DNA of 64,000 nucleotides from Actinomycetota bacterium (GTDB lineage Bacteria > Actinomycetota > Acidimicrobiia > IMCC26256 > PALSA-555). The notes below the pieces were generated by a model. It ran no database searches and was not told where the DNA came from. It was given only the letters and a program-made list of their open reading frames with translations. Shown here one piece after another: positions 1-10,540 of the stretch (the stretch's first letter is position 1; each line of letters opens with the position of its first letter). The stretch spans positions 62,001 to 126,000 of the forward strand of contig VGBR01000007.1 in the NCBI GenBank assembly GCA_016870355.1, written 5' to 3'. The position numbers and the translations under genes were made by a program.

Positions 1-98
1 ACGACACGCTCGACCTCGGCGATCCCGGCTTCACGTTCCCATTGCGCATGGGCACGCGGGAGACGGGTGAGGACCGGTGTGACGATCCCCAATCGCAT
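1..98 (-). CDS. LLM-class F420-dependent oxidoreductase, N-terminal fragment
   Basis: Only the first 32 codons lie in the window, read leftwards from an ATG at 98. The start MRLGIVTPVL followed by LPRAHAQWE is what is seen in luciferase-like monooxygenase (LLM) family oxidoreductases, which in actinobacteria usually use reduced F420 or FMN. The rest of the gene is off the left edge, so catalytic residues cannot be checked. It begins 18 bp downstream of the ACAD stop on the same strand, so it is probably co-transcribed with that gene. The family call rests on the N-terminal signature alone. Confidence 0.55.
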   Translation of the reverse strand, partial: MRLGIVTPVLTRLPRAHAQWEREAGIAEVERV

Positions 99-116
99 CT
101 GCGTGAGTGGCGCGCG

Positions 117-1325
117 CTACTTGTTCGTCATCAGCGCGCGGTCAGCGATGATGTTCTTCTGCACCTCGGTCGCGCCGGCGCCGATGGTCGTGTACCGCTG
201 GAAGCTGTACGAGCGGGTCCAGGAACCGCCGTCCACCGAGTCGGGTGACCCCTTGGCGAGGAGACCGTTCGGGCCGAGGAGGTCGAGCGCGAGCTCGGCA
301 AGCGCCTGCGCGAGGTAGCTCCATTGGAGCTTCGCGAGCGGCACCTCGGGCCAGTTCTTCTGGCCCTTGAGGATCTTGGTGAGCGCTCGGTAGTTCAGCA
401 GCTTCGTGTGCTCGATCTCGGTGTACAGCCTCGCGATGCGCTCACGGATGGCCGGGTCTTCGAGCGCGTCGGGGTTGACGGCGCGCGCGGCCGAGATCAT
501 CGCCCGGAGATCAGCCGCCATCGTGATCGCTTGACCAGCGGTGCCGACTCGCTCGCGGCCGAGGGTTCCCATCGCTACCTGCCACCCGGCACCTTCGTCA
601 CCGAGACGATCAGTCGCCGGGATGCGCGCGTCGGCGAAGAAGACCTCGTTGAACATCTCTTCACCGGTGATGTCGCGAATGGGTCGGCACTCCACGCCGG
701 GCGTCTCCATGTCGACGATGAACGCGGTGATCCCTTCGTGCTTCGCACCGCGCTCGATCGCCTCAGGATCGGTTCGGAAGAGGAAGAGGCCCCACTTGGC
801 GAGGTGCGCGGTCGAGATCCAGATCTTCTGACCGTTGATGACGTATTCGTCGCCGTCGCGGATGGCAGTCGTGCGCAGGTTGGCGAGGTCGGAGCCGGCC
901 TGGGGCTCGCTGAACCCCTGACACCAGTGGACGTCGGCCGAGAGGATTCCGGGGAGCCAACGCTGCTGCTGGTCTTCGGTGCCCCACGCGATGATCATCG
1001 GACCGATCTGCCAGAGGCCGTTCGCGTTGTAGATGCCGGGTGCGCGGGCTCGCGCCATCTCTTCGGCGTAGATCACGTTCTGAGCCGGGGTCGCGTCGCG
1101 GCCGTTCCAGTCCTTGGGCCAGTTGATCGCGGCCCACTTGCCTTCGTTCAGTCGCCGCTGCCAGTCGCGTCGCCGCTCCTGGGTACGGCCAATCGCCGCG
1201 AGTCGACCACCGCCAGGATCGTCGTCGCTGGTCCAGTCAGCGAGAAACTTCGGAAGGTTCTCGTCGAGCCAGCTGCACAGCTCTTCACGGAACGCGACGT
1301 CTTCAGGGCTGTAGGCGAAGTCCAC
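117..1325 (-). CDS. acyl-CoA dehydrogenase (long form, 402 aa)
   Basis: This is an FAD-dependent acyl-CoA dehydrogenase that desaturates a CoA thioester at C2-C3 and passes electrons to ETF. The N-terminal helical domain begins MDFAYSPED. The flavin-binding stretch GFSEPQAGSDLA lies near residue 140, and the C-terminal helical domain ends with GATEVQKNI. The position equivalent to the MCAD catalytic Glu (IYEGT) reads IGAGAT, so the catalytic base must sit elsewhere, as in other subfamilies. The start is GTG at 1325. Length is normal. The upstream gene on this strand starts 49 bp away and encodes an unrelated membrane protein. The substrate is unknown; the other CoA genes nearby suggest a branched or cyclic acid. 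Confidence 0.93.
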   Translation of the reverse strand: MDFAYSPEDVAFREELCSWLDENLPKFLADWTSDDDPGGGRLAAIGRTQERRRDWQRRLNEGKWAAINWPKDWNGRDATPAQNVIYAEEMARARAPGIYNANGLWQIGPMIIAWGTEDQQQRWLPGILSADVHWCQGFSEPQAGSDLANLRTTAIRDGDEYVINGQKIWISTAHLAKWGLFLFRTDPEAIERGAKHEGITAFIVDMETPGVECRPIRDITGEEMFNEVFFADARIPATDRLGDEGAGWQVAMGTLGRERVGTAGQAITMAADLRAMISAARAVNPDALEDPAIRERIARLYTEIEHTKLLNYRALTKILKGQKNWPEVPLAKLQWSYLAQALAELALDLLGPNGLLAKGSPDSVDGGSWTRSYSFQRYTTIGAGATEVQKNIIADRALMTNK

Positions 1326-1373
1326 GGACGCGACCCTAGGGGCGGCTTCGATGACCCGGCCAGTCCGACGGGC

Positions 1374-2111
1374 TCAGCCGCGCTGCTCCCACTGCTCGAT
1401 GGCCTGCTCGAGCGTGAGCACACCGGCTTGCATCTCCGCGAGCGCGGTCGCGGACTGTGAAAGTGGCTTGTTCGTCTGCGCTAAGGCCTCGTGATAGGTC
1501 TGCGTCCAGAGCGCGACCTGGTTTGCTGCAAGGACCGCGTCGTCGAGCAGCTCGCGCTCCTCGCCGTCGGCTTCACTCGCAAGCTGGGTCAGCACCTCGG
1601 CCTGTCGCTGCATCACCCCGAGCTCTCGGAGCACCACCTCGCTGAACTGATCGATCTCCTCGAACCGAGTGATCTCGGGAAGCGCCGCTTCGGCGGTGTG
1701 AACCGCATCGATGATCCGCTGGGCTGAGCGCACGAACGTGCTCTCGCCGCCACCTCGACCGAGGACGAGCACACCCACGACCACGACCACGAGGAGGAGT
1801 GCTCCGGAGGCGAGCATGACGACGGGCGACGCGGGAGGCCGCTGAGTTCGGGTTCGTTGGCGCGGGAGGCCGCTCGGGTAGCCGTACGGGGGCGCCCCGC
1901 GCCGCGGCACGCCGTACGGCATCGGCGCGGGCCGACGACCGACCGGCGGGGCATACGGAAGGCGTGGGCCGGGTGCTTGCGGACGCCGCACGACCCGTGG
2001 CGACGCGGATCCGTCGGGTGGTCGCGGCCTCGGCATTGCGCCGGGCGGGAGGCGACGCGCCGGTGGCCGCGCGCGGGGAGAGCGCGAGGGGGGCACTTCG
2101 GGCCAATCCAC
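1374..2111 (-). CDS. single-pass membrane protein with Pro/Arg-rich N-terminus
   Basis: I do not recognise the family. The 245 aa protein starts (GTG) with about 100 residues rich in Pro, Arg and Gly, followed by one strong transmembrane helix (about residues 98-120, Val/Leu rich) and a helical C-terminal domain of about 120 residues rich in Glu, Gln and Ala. The basic N-terminus before the helix predicts an N-in, C-out anchor with the helical domain outside the membrane. It is divergent from the ACAD at 2161 (49 bp between starts) and lies upstream of the ACAD ending at 117. Composition is coding-like throughout, and no catalytic motif is visible. Confidence 0.7.
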   Translation of the reverse strand: MDWPEVPPSRSPRARPPARRLPPGAMPRPRPPDGSASPRVVRRPQAPGPRLPYAPPVGRRPAPMPYGVPRRGAPPYGYPSGLPRQRTRTQRPPASPVVMLASGALLLVVVVVGVLVLGRGGGESTFVRSAQRIIDAVHTAEAALPEITRFEEIDQFSEVVLRELGVMQRQAEVLTQLASEADGEERELLDDAVLAANQVALWTQTYHEALAQTNKPLSQSATALAEMQAGVLTLEQAIEQWEQRG

Positions 2112-2160
2112 GGAGCAAGCAGGTTACTGCCCTCGTGGTTCGGACTAGGTTCCCGTCACC

Positions 2161-3255
2161 ATGGACTTCACCTTCTCGGCCGACCAGGACGCACTGCGAG
2201 ACACGGTGCGGTCGTTCCTGACCAAGGAAGCACCCAGCTCCTACGTGCGAGAGATGGCCGACGACGAACGCGGCTTCACCGATGAGATGTGGGCTCGCAT
2301 CGCTGAGATGGGCTGGCCCGGACTTCTCGTACCCGAAGAGCGCGGCGGTCTCGGGCTCGGACTCGTCGACATGGTGGTGGTGATGGAGGAGATGGGGCGA
2401 CTCCCGTTCCCCGGACCGTTCTTCTCGTCGGCGGTGCTGGCCACCCTCGCGGCGACTCGCCTCGGCGCGACCGAACTTCTGGCGCCGCTCGCTGACGGCA
2501 CGCTGCGCGGGACGGTGGCGCTCGAAGAGCAAGGCCACGGGGATCCGGTCGACCGCGTGCGTACGAGGGCGCGCCGCAAGGGCGCGACTTGGATCCTCAA
2601 CGGTTCCAAGCCGGTCGTGCTCGACGGGCACAGCGCCGACTGGGCGATCGTGGTTGCCCGCGTCGAAGAGGGACTGGGTTCGTTCCTGCTCCAGAAGCCC
2701 GAGTGCGAACCGGTCGAGATCCTCGACCCGACTCGGAAGGCGGGACGGCTCGTGCTCTCGGACACGCCGGTCGAGCCGATCGGCCCGCAGGGTGATCACA
2801 CTGCGATCTGGCGGCGGGTCGCGGACGACGCGTCCGCGATGTTGGTGGCTGAGCTCGTTGGCGCGTCGGAAGCAGCGCTGAACCTCGGAGTCGAATACGC
2901 CAAGGTGCGGGTGCAGTTCGACCGACCGATCGCTTCGTTCCAGGCGATCCGACACAAGGCCGTCGACATGTTGCATCGCCTCGAGCTCGCTCGTGTCGGT
3001 GCTCACTACGCCGCATGGGCGTCTGACGTCGACGACCCGGCACGCGAGCACGCAGTCGCGATGGCCAAGAGCGCGGGCGCTGAAGCCGCCATCTACGTGA
3101 GCGCCGAAGACATCCAGATCCACGGTGGCGTCGGCTTCACCTGGGACTGCGACGCGCACTTCTACTTCAAGCGCGCGAAGCAGAACGACACGTTGCTCGG
3201 CTACCAGGGGTGGCAGCGACAGCGGCTCGCCGACCTCGTGCTCGACCCGGTGTGA
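2161..3255 (+). CDS. acyl-CoA dehydrogenase (short form, 364 aa)
   Basis: This is a compact ACAD of the type that often works as half of a two-subunit enzyme in actinobacterial side-chain and ring degradation. The N-terminus MDFTFSADQ, the stretch RVQFDRPIASFQ near residue 256 and HGGVGFTWD near residue 321 are conserved ACAD C-domain elements. The SEP-AGSD flavin motif of the long forms is absent, as is usual for the short partner. The stop overlaps the start of the CoA-transferase-like gene (GTGA), so the two are translationally coupled. Pairing with the long ACAD at 117-1325 is possible but is inference. Confidence 0.92.
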   Translation: MDFTFSADQDALRDTVRSFLTKEAPSSYVREMADDERGFTDEMWARIAEMGWPGLLVPEERGGLGLGLVDMVVVMEEMGRLPFPGPFFSSAVLATLAATRLGATELLAPLADGTLRGTVALEEQGHGDPVDRVRTRARRKGATWILNGSKPVVLDGHSADWAIVVARVEEGLGSFLLQKPECEPVEILDPTRKAGRLVLSDTPVEPIGPQGDHTAIWRRVADDASAMLVAELVGASEAALNLGVEYAKVRVQFDRPIASFQAIRHKAVDMLHRLELARVGAHYAAWASDVDDPAREHAVAMAKSAGAEAAIYVSAEDIQIHGGVGFTWDCDAHFYFKRAKQNDTLLGYQGWQRQRLADLVLDPV

Positions 3256-4937
3256 CCAAGTTGGCATCGCTGCGCGATGCCGTCAGCGAGCACGTTCAGG
3301 GGGGCGACACCCTCCACCTCTTCGTTGGTCACACGCGTTGGACGGCTGCGACACGCGAGCTGATCCGGCAGTGGTGGGGTCGCGATCCCGGCTTCACGCT
3401 GGTGATGCTGAGCCTGTCGAGCCTCGGTGCGCTGTTCTTTCGCGGCGGCCTCGTGCGCAAGGTGATCACCGGCTACTCAGGTGACACCTTTCCCAACTTC
3501 ACGCCGAACCCGATCTTCGCCAGTGCGTACCAGCGCGGTGAGGTCGACGTCGAGCACTGGTCCTTCCTCGCGTTCTCGCAGCGGCTCGAGGCCGCGGCGC
3601 GCGGTCTGCCTGCGGTCGTGACGCGGTCGATCGTCGGATCGTCGATGGAGCACAACGAGGCGTATCAGCGTGTCGACACACCATTTGGTGAGGTGGGCTT
3701 GCTCGCCCCGCTGGTGCCCGATGTCGCGCTGTTGCACGCGCCGATCGCGGACCGCGAAGGCAACGTTGCGCTGCACCCGCCGCTGCTGGAGAACGTCTGG
3801 GGTGCGCTCGCGGCGCGCCGCGGCGCGATCGTCACTGTCGAGCAGGTCGTCGACGATCTCCGACCTTGGTCACACCTCGTGCGCATCCCCGCGCATCGCG
3901 TGCTCGCAGTGTGCGAGACGCGCATGGGTGCGCATCCGGGTGGCCTGTTCACGGGCGCGCTGCCCGTCGAAGGGTACGGCGAGGACTACGAGTTCTGGGT
4001 CGAGGCGCGCGCCGCGACCCGTCGGGACGACTACGACGACTGGATCCAGCACTGGGTGCACGACGTCGACACTCAGGACGACTACTTGGAGCGACTCGGC
4101 GCCGAGCGCGTCACGCACTTGCACGCCAAGGCGGAACCGGACTCGTGGCGCGCTGATCAGGTTGCACACACACCCGATCTCGCCGCGCCTCCGAACCAAT
4201 GGGAGCTCGCCGCAATCTGGGCTGCGCGCCACCTCGCCGAACGCGTGGACGCGATCGAGGCGGACGCTGTGCTTGCCGGCGCGGGCGTTGCGAACCTCGC
4301 GGCGTGGCTCGGAGTCGAAAATGCGCGCGCTGCGGGCAGTGCCGTGCAGCTCACCGCCGAGATCGGGTTGTGGGGCTACGAACCCACACCCGCGGACCCG
4401 TTCGTGCTGAACCATCGGAACTTCCCGCAGTCAGGGATGCTCGGCGATGCCTCGATGGTGCTCGGTTCGCTCGTCGGTGGCGCGGGCACGACCACGCTCG
4501 CGTGCCTTGGTGGCGCGCAGGTCGATCGGTTCGGCAACGTAAACTCGACGCTCATCCCTGGCGGACCGTTCCTGGTCGGGTCGGGTGGTGGCAACGACGT
4601 GGCGTCGGTGTGCGCCGAAGCGATCGTCGTCGCGCTGCTCGCGCCGGAGCGCACCCCCGCCGAGTGTGGCTACATCACATCTCCGGGCCGGGCGGTGCGC
4701 GCGCTCGTGACGGATCTCGGCACCTTCGAGAAGCTCGACCCTGCGGGTGAGCTCGTGCTCACGACCGTGCCCGAAGGTCCCGGTTCGATCAACGACCGCG
4801 TGGACGCCGCGCGCGCCGCCTGCGGCTGGGACCTCGTCGTTGCACCTGAAGTCGGGGAGAACAGCGCTCCCACTACGGATGAAGTCTTGGCACTGCGCGC
4901 CTGGGATCCACAGTCCTGGTTCCTGCGGGACCGTTGA
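3252..4937 (+). CDS. CoA-transferase-like protein, fused alpha and beta domains
   Basis: The 561 aa product joins the two halves of a class I CoA-transferase in one chain. The first about 260 residues are alpha-like, with GGDTLHLF near the N-terminus. The rest is beta-like, with AEIGLWGY at the position of the usual SENG catalytic Glu loop, GGAQVDRFGNVNST and GSGGGNDVAS. The last three resemble the IpdAB group, which opens a ring intermediate of steroid degradation rather than transferring CoA, but those proteins are normally two subunits. I chose GTG 3252, which overlaps the ACAD stop; an in-frame GTG-type start at 3210 would lie inside the ACAD gene. The exact reaction is uncertain. Confidence 0.85.
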   Translation: MTKLASLRDAVSEHVQGGDTLHLFVGHTRWTAATRELIRQWWGRDPGFTLVMLSLSSLGALFFRGGLVRKVITGYSGDTFPNFTPNPIFASAYQRGEVDVEHWSFLAFSQRLEAAARGLPAVVTRSIVGSSMEHNEAYQRVDTPFGEVGLLAPLVPDVALLHAPIADREGNVALHPPLLENVWGALAARRGAIVTVEQVVDDLRPWSHLVRIPAHRVLAVCETRMGAHPGGLFTGALPVEGYGEDYEFWVEARAATRRDDYDDWIQHWVHDVDTQDDYLERLGAERVTHLHAKAEPDSWRADQVAHTPDLAAPPNQWELAAIWAARHLAERVDAIEADAVLAGAGVANLAAWLGVENARAAGSAVQLTAEIGLWGYEPTPADPFVLNHRNFPQSGMLGDASMVLGSLVGGAGTTTLACLGGAQVDRFGNVNSTLIPGGPFLVGSGGGNDVASVCAEAIVVALLAPERTPAECGYITSPGRAVRALVTDLGTFEKLDPAGELVLTTVPEGPGSINDRVDAARAACGWDLVVAPEVGENSAPTTDEVLALRAWDPQSWFLRDR

Positions 4938-4990
4938 GTCGGGACAACGAGCCGAAACGGGCCGTTATTGTGCCCGGCGTCACGTAGCCG

Positions 4991-5000
4991 TCGGGGGGAG
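4991..5000 (+). promoter_or_regulatory. ribosome binding site of the ABC ATPase gene
   Basis: A GGGGGGAG run at 4993-5000 lies 10 bp before ATG 5011. It fixes the start there; the open frame runs upstream to 4747 inside the CoA-transferase gene, but that extension has no support. Confidence 0.6.
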
Positions 5001-5010
5001 TGACCACCAC

Positions 5011-6083
<1,073 letters not shown>

Positions 6084-6087
<4 letters not shown>

Positions 6088-7019
6088 CCGCAACGCTCGA
6101 CGCGAGCGAGCGCCCTGCTGAGATCGACAAGCCGGTGAACACCCGGCGTCGTCGCAAGCTGCGCGAGGCGGGACTCGGTTACTCGTTGCTCGTCCCCGCG
6201 CTGATCATCTTCGGGATCTTCATCTTCTATCCGTTCATCAAGAACTTCATCCTCGCGACGCACCAAGTGCCCCCGTTCCCCGGCCTTCCCGAGAAGAACG
6301 TCGGGCTGGATCAGTTCGGCGACGTGCTCGGATCGAGGGACTTCCTCGACAGCCTGTGGATCACTGTCCTGTTCGCGTTGATGACGGTACCTACGGGCAT
6401 CGCGCTGGGACTCGGGCTTGCGATCCTCGCCCATCAGAAGCTCAAGGGCATCGCCATCTTCCGGACGATCTTCTCGTCGACGGTCGCCACATCGGTCGCA
6501 GTCGCGTCGGTGATGTTCTACACGTTGTTCAACCCGAACATCGGGTTGTTGAAGAGCATCAGTCCGACGCCTCCCTTCTTGGAGAACCCGGGCTGGGCGC
6601 TGATCGCGATCGCGATCGTCACGATCTGGCAGAACCTTGGGTTGAGCTTCATCCTCATGTCGGCCGGGCTCCAGGCGATCCCCGACGAGCTCGTGGAGGC
6701 CGCACAGGTGGACGGGGCTGGCCCGTGGTCGAGGTTCCGCAACGTCACGCTTCCATTGCTCTCACCGACCGTCTTCTTCGCGGTGGTGGTCGGGACGATC
6801 TTCGCGTTCCAGACGTTCGGGCAGATCGACATCCTCACGGAGGGCGGACCGCTCGGGAAGACCAAGGTGCTCACCTACGCGATCTACGAAGCCTTGCGGC
6901 AACCGCCGCCGAATCCTGGCAAGGCAGCAGTGCTCGCGATCGCGCTGTTCGCGATCACGCTCGTGCTGACCATGTTCCAGATGCGGTTCCTCGAGCGTCG
7001 AGTCCACTACCAGCGGTGA
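6084..7019 (+). CDS. ABC sugar transporter permease, MalF/UgpA type
   Basis: The 311 aa inner-membrane permease has about six helices. The first is at residues 33-55 (LLVPALIIFGIFIFYPF). The EAA loop that docks on the ATPase reads EAAQVDGAGPWSRFRNVTLP near residue 208. The start codon overlaps the ATPase stop, which indicates translational coupling. There is no large periplasmic loop of the E. coli MalF kind, so it is closer to the UgpA/LacF form. It forms the pore with the next gene's product. Confidence 0.93.
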
Positions 7020-7033
7020 GGGGGTGAGCTTCG

Positions 7034-7954
7034 ATGTCGACAACTGACGGCGTACTCGCGGCGGGCGTTCCTGAGTTCACGACACCCGCGGCCGCGACCG
7101 CGACGATCGCTGCGCCCAAGCATCGCTGGGGCGTCTTCTGGCGCTATCTCCTGCTCAGCGTCGTTGCTCTGATCGTGCTGTTCCCGATCTACATGACCGT
7201 CGTGAACTCGCTCGTAGAGACCGACGAGTTCTCGAAGAAGTTCTTCCCGACCGACCCGCAGTGGCACACGTACTCCGATGCCTGGACCAACGGCCACGTC
7301 GGCAACTATCTGAAGAACAGCTTCATCGTCACGTTCATCATCGTGATCGGGCAGCTCATCACCGCAACGTTGGCGGCGTACGCTTTCGCCTTCCTCGACT
7401 TTCCCTTCAAGCGCACGTTGTTCATCGTGTTCCTCGCGACGCTCATGATCCCGTTCGAGATCACGATCATCACGAACCTTCAAACGGTGAGCGAGTCCGG
7501 GTGGATCAACGATGTCTTCGGAGTCACGCTGTATGACACCTATGCCGGGCTCGCGATCCCGTTCCTCGCCACCGGATTCGGCGCGTTCCTGTTACGCCAA
7601 GCGTTCCTCGGTGTCCCGCGCGACCTCCAGGACGCGGCGTCGCTCGACGGCTACGGGCACCTTCGGTTCATGGCCCGCGTGGTCGTCCCGCTGGCCCGAC
7701 CCACGCTCGCCGCGCTCGCTGTCTTCTCGTTCCTCTCCGCGTGGAACCAGTACCTCTGGCCGCTCCTCGTGACCAGGGATGATCGTCTTCGCACAGTGCA
7801 GATCGGGTTGAAGCAGCTTCGCAACACCAACCTCCAAGACTTCAACGTCACCTTCGCCGGGGCGATCCTCGCCATCATCCCGCTTGCGGTCTTGCTCCTC
7901 GTCTTCCAGAAGCAGCTCGTGCGGGGCCTGACCGCCGGAGCGGTCAAGGGCTGA
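7034..7954 (+). CDS. ABC sugar transporter permease, MalG/UgpE type
   Basis: The 306 aa permease is the partner of the preceding one, starting 14 bp after it with a GGGGGTGAGC ribosome site. Helix one is around residues 37-60. The EAA loop reads DAASLDGYGHLRFMARVVVPLA near residue 198, and the protein ends in a short basic cytosolic tail. The first about 35 residues (Thr/Ala rich) precede the first helix and are not conserved in the family as far as I know. It acts in the membrane with the MalK-like ATPase. Confidence 0.93.
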   Translation: MSTTDGVLAAGVPEFTTPAAATATIAAPKHRWGVFWRYLLLSVVALIVLFPIYMTVVNSLVETDEFSKKFFPTDPQWHTYSDAWTNGHVGNYLKNSFIVTFIIVIGQLITATLAAYAFAFLDFPFKRTLFIVFLATLMIPFEITIITNLQTVSESGWINDVFGVTLYDTYAGLAIPFLATGFGAFLLRQAFLGVPRDLQDAASLDGYGHLRFMARVVVPLARPTLAALAVFSFLSAWNQYLWPLLVTRDDRLRTVQIGLKQLRNTNLQDFNVTFAGAILAIIPLAVLLLVFQKQLVRGLTAGAVKG

Positions 7955-7992
7955 GACATGATGTACCGATCTACCGTCGACCAGGAGTGAAG

Positions 7993-9387
7993 ATGCGCAC
8001 CTCTCGGAAGCGGCTCGTGGCCGTCATCACTGGCGCGATCGTGCTCGGAACGCTCGCCGTCCCGGCGACCGCGGCCGGCGCGGCTGCCCGGCGGGCCAAG
8101 CTCCCCAAGTGCGCTCTCAGCGCGCTCGACAAGGCCGACAAGCCAGTCGAGATCGAGTTCTGGACCGCGACGAATGCGGCCAACTCGGATGCGCTCGACC
8201 GGATCACGGCGCAGTTCAACTCCTCGCAATCCGACGTCGCTGTCACGATCATCAACCAGACCACGTACGACGATGCGCTGAACAAGTACATCGCCGGGCT
8301 CGGAACGGGTGACCTTCCTGATGTCGTCATGATCGAGGACACCGGTCTCCAGCAGATGATCGACACGCAGTCGATCCTGCCGGCGGCCGCGTGCGTGAAG
8401 GCCGACGACTACGACCTGTCCAGCCACATCGAGCGCGTCGTCAACTACTACACCGTCGACGGCACCCTGTACCCGATGCCGTTCAACGTCTCGAACCCCG
8501 TGTTCCTCTACAACAAGCTCGCCTTCGAGGAAGCCGGCCTCGACCCCGACGCGCCACCCGAGACCTTGGACGAGATCAAGGAAGCCGCGCAGACGATCGT
8601 TGACGCGGGCATCACCAACAGCGGATTCTCGCTGAAGCTTGATCCGTGGTACCTCGAGCAGTTCCTGGCCAAGGCCGGCGAGCCCTACGTGAACAACGGC
8701 AACGGCCGCGATTCTCGGGCGACCGAGGCGGAGTTCGACGTGAAGGCCGGCGTCGAGATCTTCACGTGGATGCAGGACATGGTCGACTCCGACCTCGCGG
8801 TGACGAACGCTCCGGACAACTTCGACAACCTGTTCGCGATCGGCGAGGACAACGCGGCGATGACGATCGACACGTCGGCGTCGCTCGGATCGATCCTTGC
8901 GGTCTTGGGCGGCGGTCAGTACCCGAACGTCGAGATCGGCGTCGCGCCGATGCCCGGACCCGAAGGTAAGGGTGGCGTGCTCGTCGGCGGCGCGGCGCTC
9001 TACATCTCCAACAAGTCCTCTTCGGCCGAGCAAGCGGCGGCGTGGGAGTACCTGAAGTTCCTGAACACTCCGGACGTCCAGGCAGACTGGGCCGCGAGCA
9101 CCGGGTACATCCCGATCGTGGAAGGCGCGACCGAGACCCAGATCATCCAGGACCTCTGGACCGAGTTGCCGTTCTTCAAGGTCGCCTACGACCAGCTGCT
9201 CAGCGGTGCGGAGAACGAGGCCACGGCTGGACCGGTCATCGGCGACTACCAGGGCGTGCGTGACTCCGTGCTCGAGGGCTTCGAGAGCTTGCTCACGCAA
9301 GGCACCAAGCCCAAGACGGCGCTGAAGAACGCGAAGGCCGACGCCGACTCCAAGATCCAGGAGTACAACTCCAGAGTCGGCGCCTAA
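7993..9387 (+). CDS. extracellular solute-binding protein (family 1) of the sugar ABC importer
   Basis: This 464 aa secreted protein captures the substrate for the importer encoded just upstream. A basic start (MRTSRKRLV) and a hydrophobic stretch ending in ATAAGA make a Sec signal peptide. The mature part has the FWTA...N start and GTGDLPDVVMIEDT usual for SBP_bac_1 proteins. There is no lipobox Cys close to the cleavage site, which is unusual for a Gram-positive-type envelope where these proteins are normally lipoproteins. I prefer ATG 7993: AGGAG at 7983-7987 is 5 bp upstream, while the GTG at 7987 overlaps it. The gene ends 26 bp before the convergent thiolase gene. Confidence 0.93.
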   Translation: MRTSRKRLVAVITGAIVLGTLAVPATAAGAAARRAKLPKCALSALDKADKPVEIEFWTATNAANSDALDRITAQFNSSQSDVAVTIINQTTYDDALNKYIAGLGTGDLPDVVMIEDTGLQQMIDTQSILPAAACVKADDYDLSSHIERVVNYYTVDGTLYPMPFNVSNPVFLYNKLAFEEAGLDPDAPPETLDEIKEAAQTIVDAGITNSGFSLKLDPWYLEQFLAKAGEPYVNNGNGRDSRATEAEFDVKAGVEIFTWMQDMVDSDLAVTNAPDNFDNLFAIGEDNAAMTIDTSASLGSILAVLGGGQYPNVEIGVAPMPGPEGKGGVLVGGAALYISNKSSSAEQAAAWEYLKFLNTPDVQADWAASTGYIPIVEGATETQIIQDLWTELPFFKVAYDQLLSGAENEATAGPVIGDYQGVRDSVLEGFESLLTQGTKPKTALKNAKADADSKIQEYNSRVGA

Positions 9388-9412
9388 GAAGTTTTGACGC
9401 CAGAACCTTGGT

Positions 9413-10540
9413 CTAGGTCTTCAGGATGACGACGGCGGCGTTGGCGCCGCGGCCAACGGTGTGCGCGAGCGCGGTGCGTGCGCCGTCGACCTGACGGGCG
9501 CCCGCCGCGCCTCGTAGCTGTGTCGTGAGCTCGACGACCTGACCCAACGCGGACGCGCCGAGGGGTTCGCCCTTCGAGAGCAGGCCGCCGCTCGGATTCA
9601 CCGGGAGCGCGCCGCCACGCGCCGTTGTCCCATCGTCGACCATGCGCGGCTGGTCACCCTTCGCGCACAGTCCGAGCTCCTCGTAGGACAGAAGCTCGCG
9701 GGCGGCATCGGTGTCCTGGCACTCGACGACATCGAGATCGTTGGCGCCGATCCCCGCTTCTTCGTACGCGGCGTTGGCGGCCAACGCGCTTGGCGGCGTG
9801 ATGTCGCTGTCGTCGATCCCACTCATCGGGGTGGCCTCACCGAGCACGGATCCAGGGAGGTGTGACCGCAACACCGCCGCCGCGAGCGTGACGCCGTTCG
9901 CTGAGCTCGCATCGCATTGCAGCACCACCGCGGCGGCCCCTTCGTTCGGCGAGCAGAGCATGTGCAGGTGGAGCGGCTCGCACACCACCCGCGACGCGAG
10001 CACGTCGTCGACGGTGGTGGGCTTCTGGAACATGGCGTCAGGATTGTCCACTCCGTTCGCGCGGTTCTTCACGACGACCTGCGCGAGGTGCTGCTTCGTG
10101 ATCCCTGACTCCCGCATCAGCCGTTGTGCCCGCAGCGCGAAGTACGAGGGCGTCGCGGCCAGCCCAGCTTCCTCGCGCCACGGCTCGAAGAACGACGATC
10201 GGATGATGCCCTTCGGCATCTTCTCGATCCCGAAGACCAGCACGGTGTCGTACTGACCGGCACGGACGGCGCCAGCAGCGAGCATCAACGCGGCACCTCC
10301 ACTCGCGCAGCCCGCTTCCACGTCGACGATCGGCACGCCGGTGAGTCCGAGCGCACCGAGCACCTTGTGGCCGGACGCGACTCCGGCATACGCCGTCGCG
10401 CAGAATGCGGCCTGGAACTTCGGTCGGCCCGCGTCTCGCAACGCCGATTGCACTGCGACGACACCCATGTCGGTCGTCGTCTTGGCATCGAACCGCCCGA
10501 ACGGGTGCAACCCGATACCGGTGATCTGCACCCCGGTCAT
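9413..10540 (-). CDS. thiolase-fold protein, Ltp/SCP2-thiolase type
   Basis: The 375 aa thiolase-superfamily protein probably cleaves or releases an acyl-CoA side chain. The nucleophile Cys is seen in VEAGCASGG (residue 78). The C-terminal loop reads SGGLLSKGEPLGAS, where biosynthetic and degradative thiolases usually have GHP; Glu replaces His. The start overlaps the end of the DUF35 gene by 4 bp. In actinobacterial steroid degradation Ltp proteins form complexes with DUF35 OB-fold proteins and act as aldolases or thiolases, so the pairing here is informative. Whether this one is a thiolase or a retro-aldolase is open. Confidence 0.88.
   Translation of the reverse strand: MTGVQITGIGLHPFGRFDAKTTTDMGVVAVQSALRDAGRPKFQAAFCATAYAGVASGHKVLGALGLTGVPIVDVEAGCASGGAALMLAAGAVRAGQYDTVLVFGIEKMPKGIIRSSFFEPWREEAGLAATPSYFALRAQRLMRESGITKQHLAQVVVKNRANGVDNPDAMFQKPTTVDDVLASRVVCEPLHLHMLCSPNEGAAAVVLQCDASSANGVTLAAAVLRSHLPGSVLGEATPMSGIDDSDITPPSALAANAAYEEAGIGANDLDVVECQDTDAARELLSYEELGLCAKGDQPRMVDDGTTARGGALPVNPSGGLLSKGEPLGASALGQVVELTTQLRGAAGARQVDGARTALAHTVGRGANAAVVILKT

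Noticed and set aside
324-1460. Long plus-strand ORF (378 aa) opposite the first ACAD
   Set aside because: It is Arg/Gly/Val-rich antisense of a clearly conserved ACAD and has no recognisable motif.
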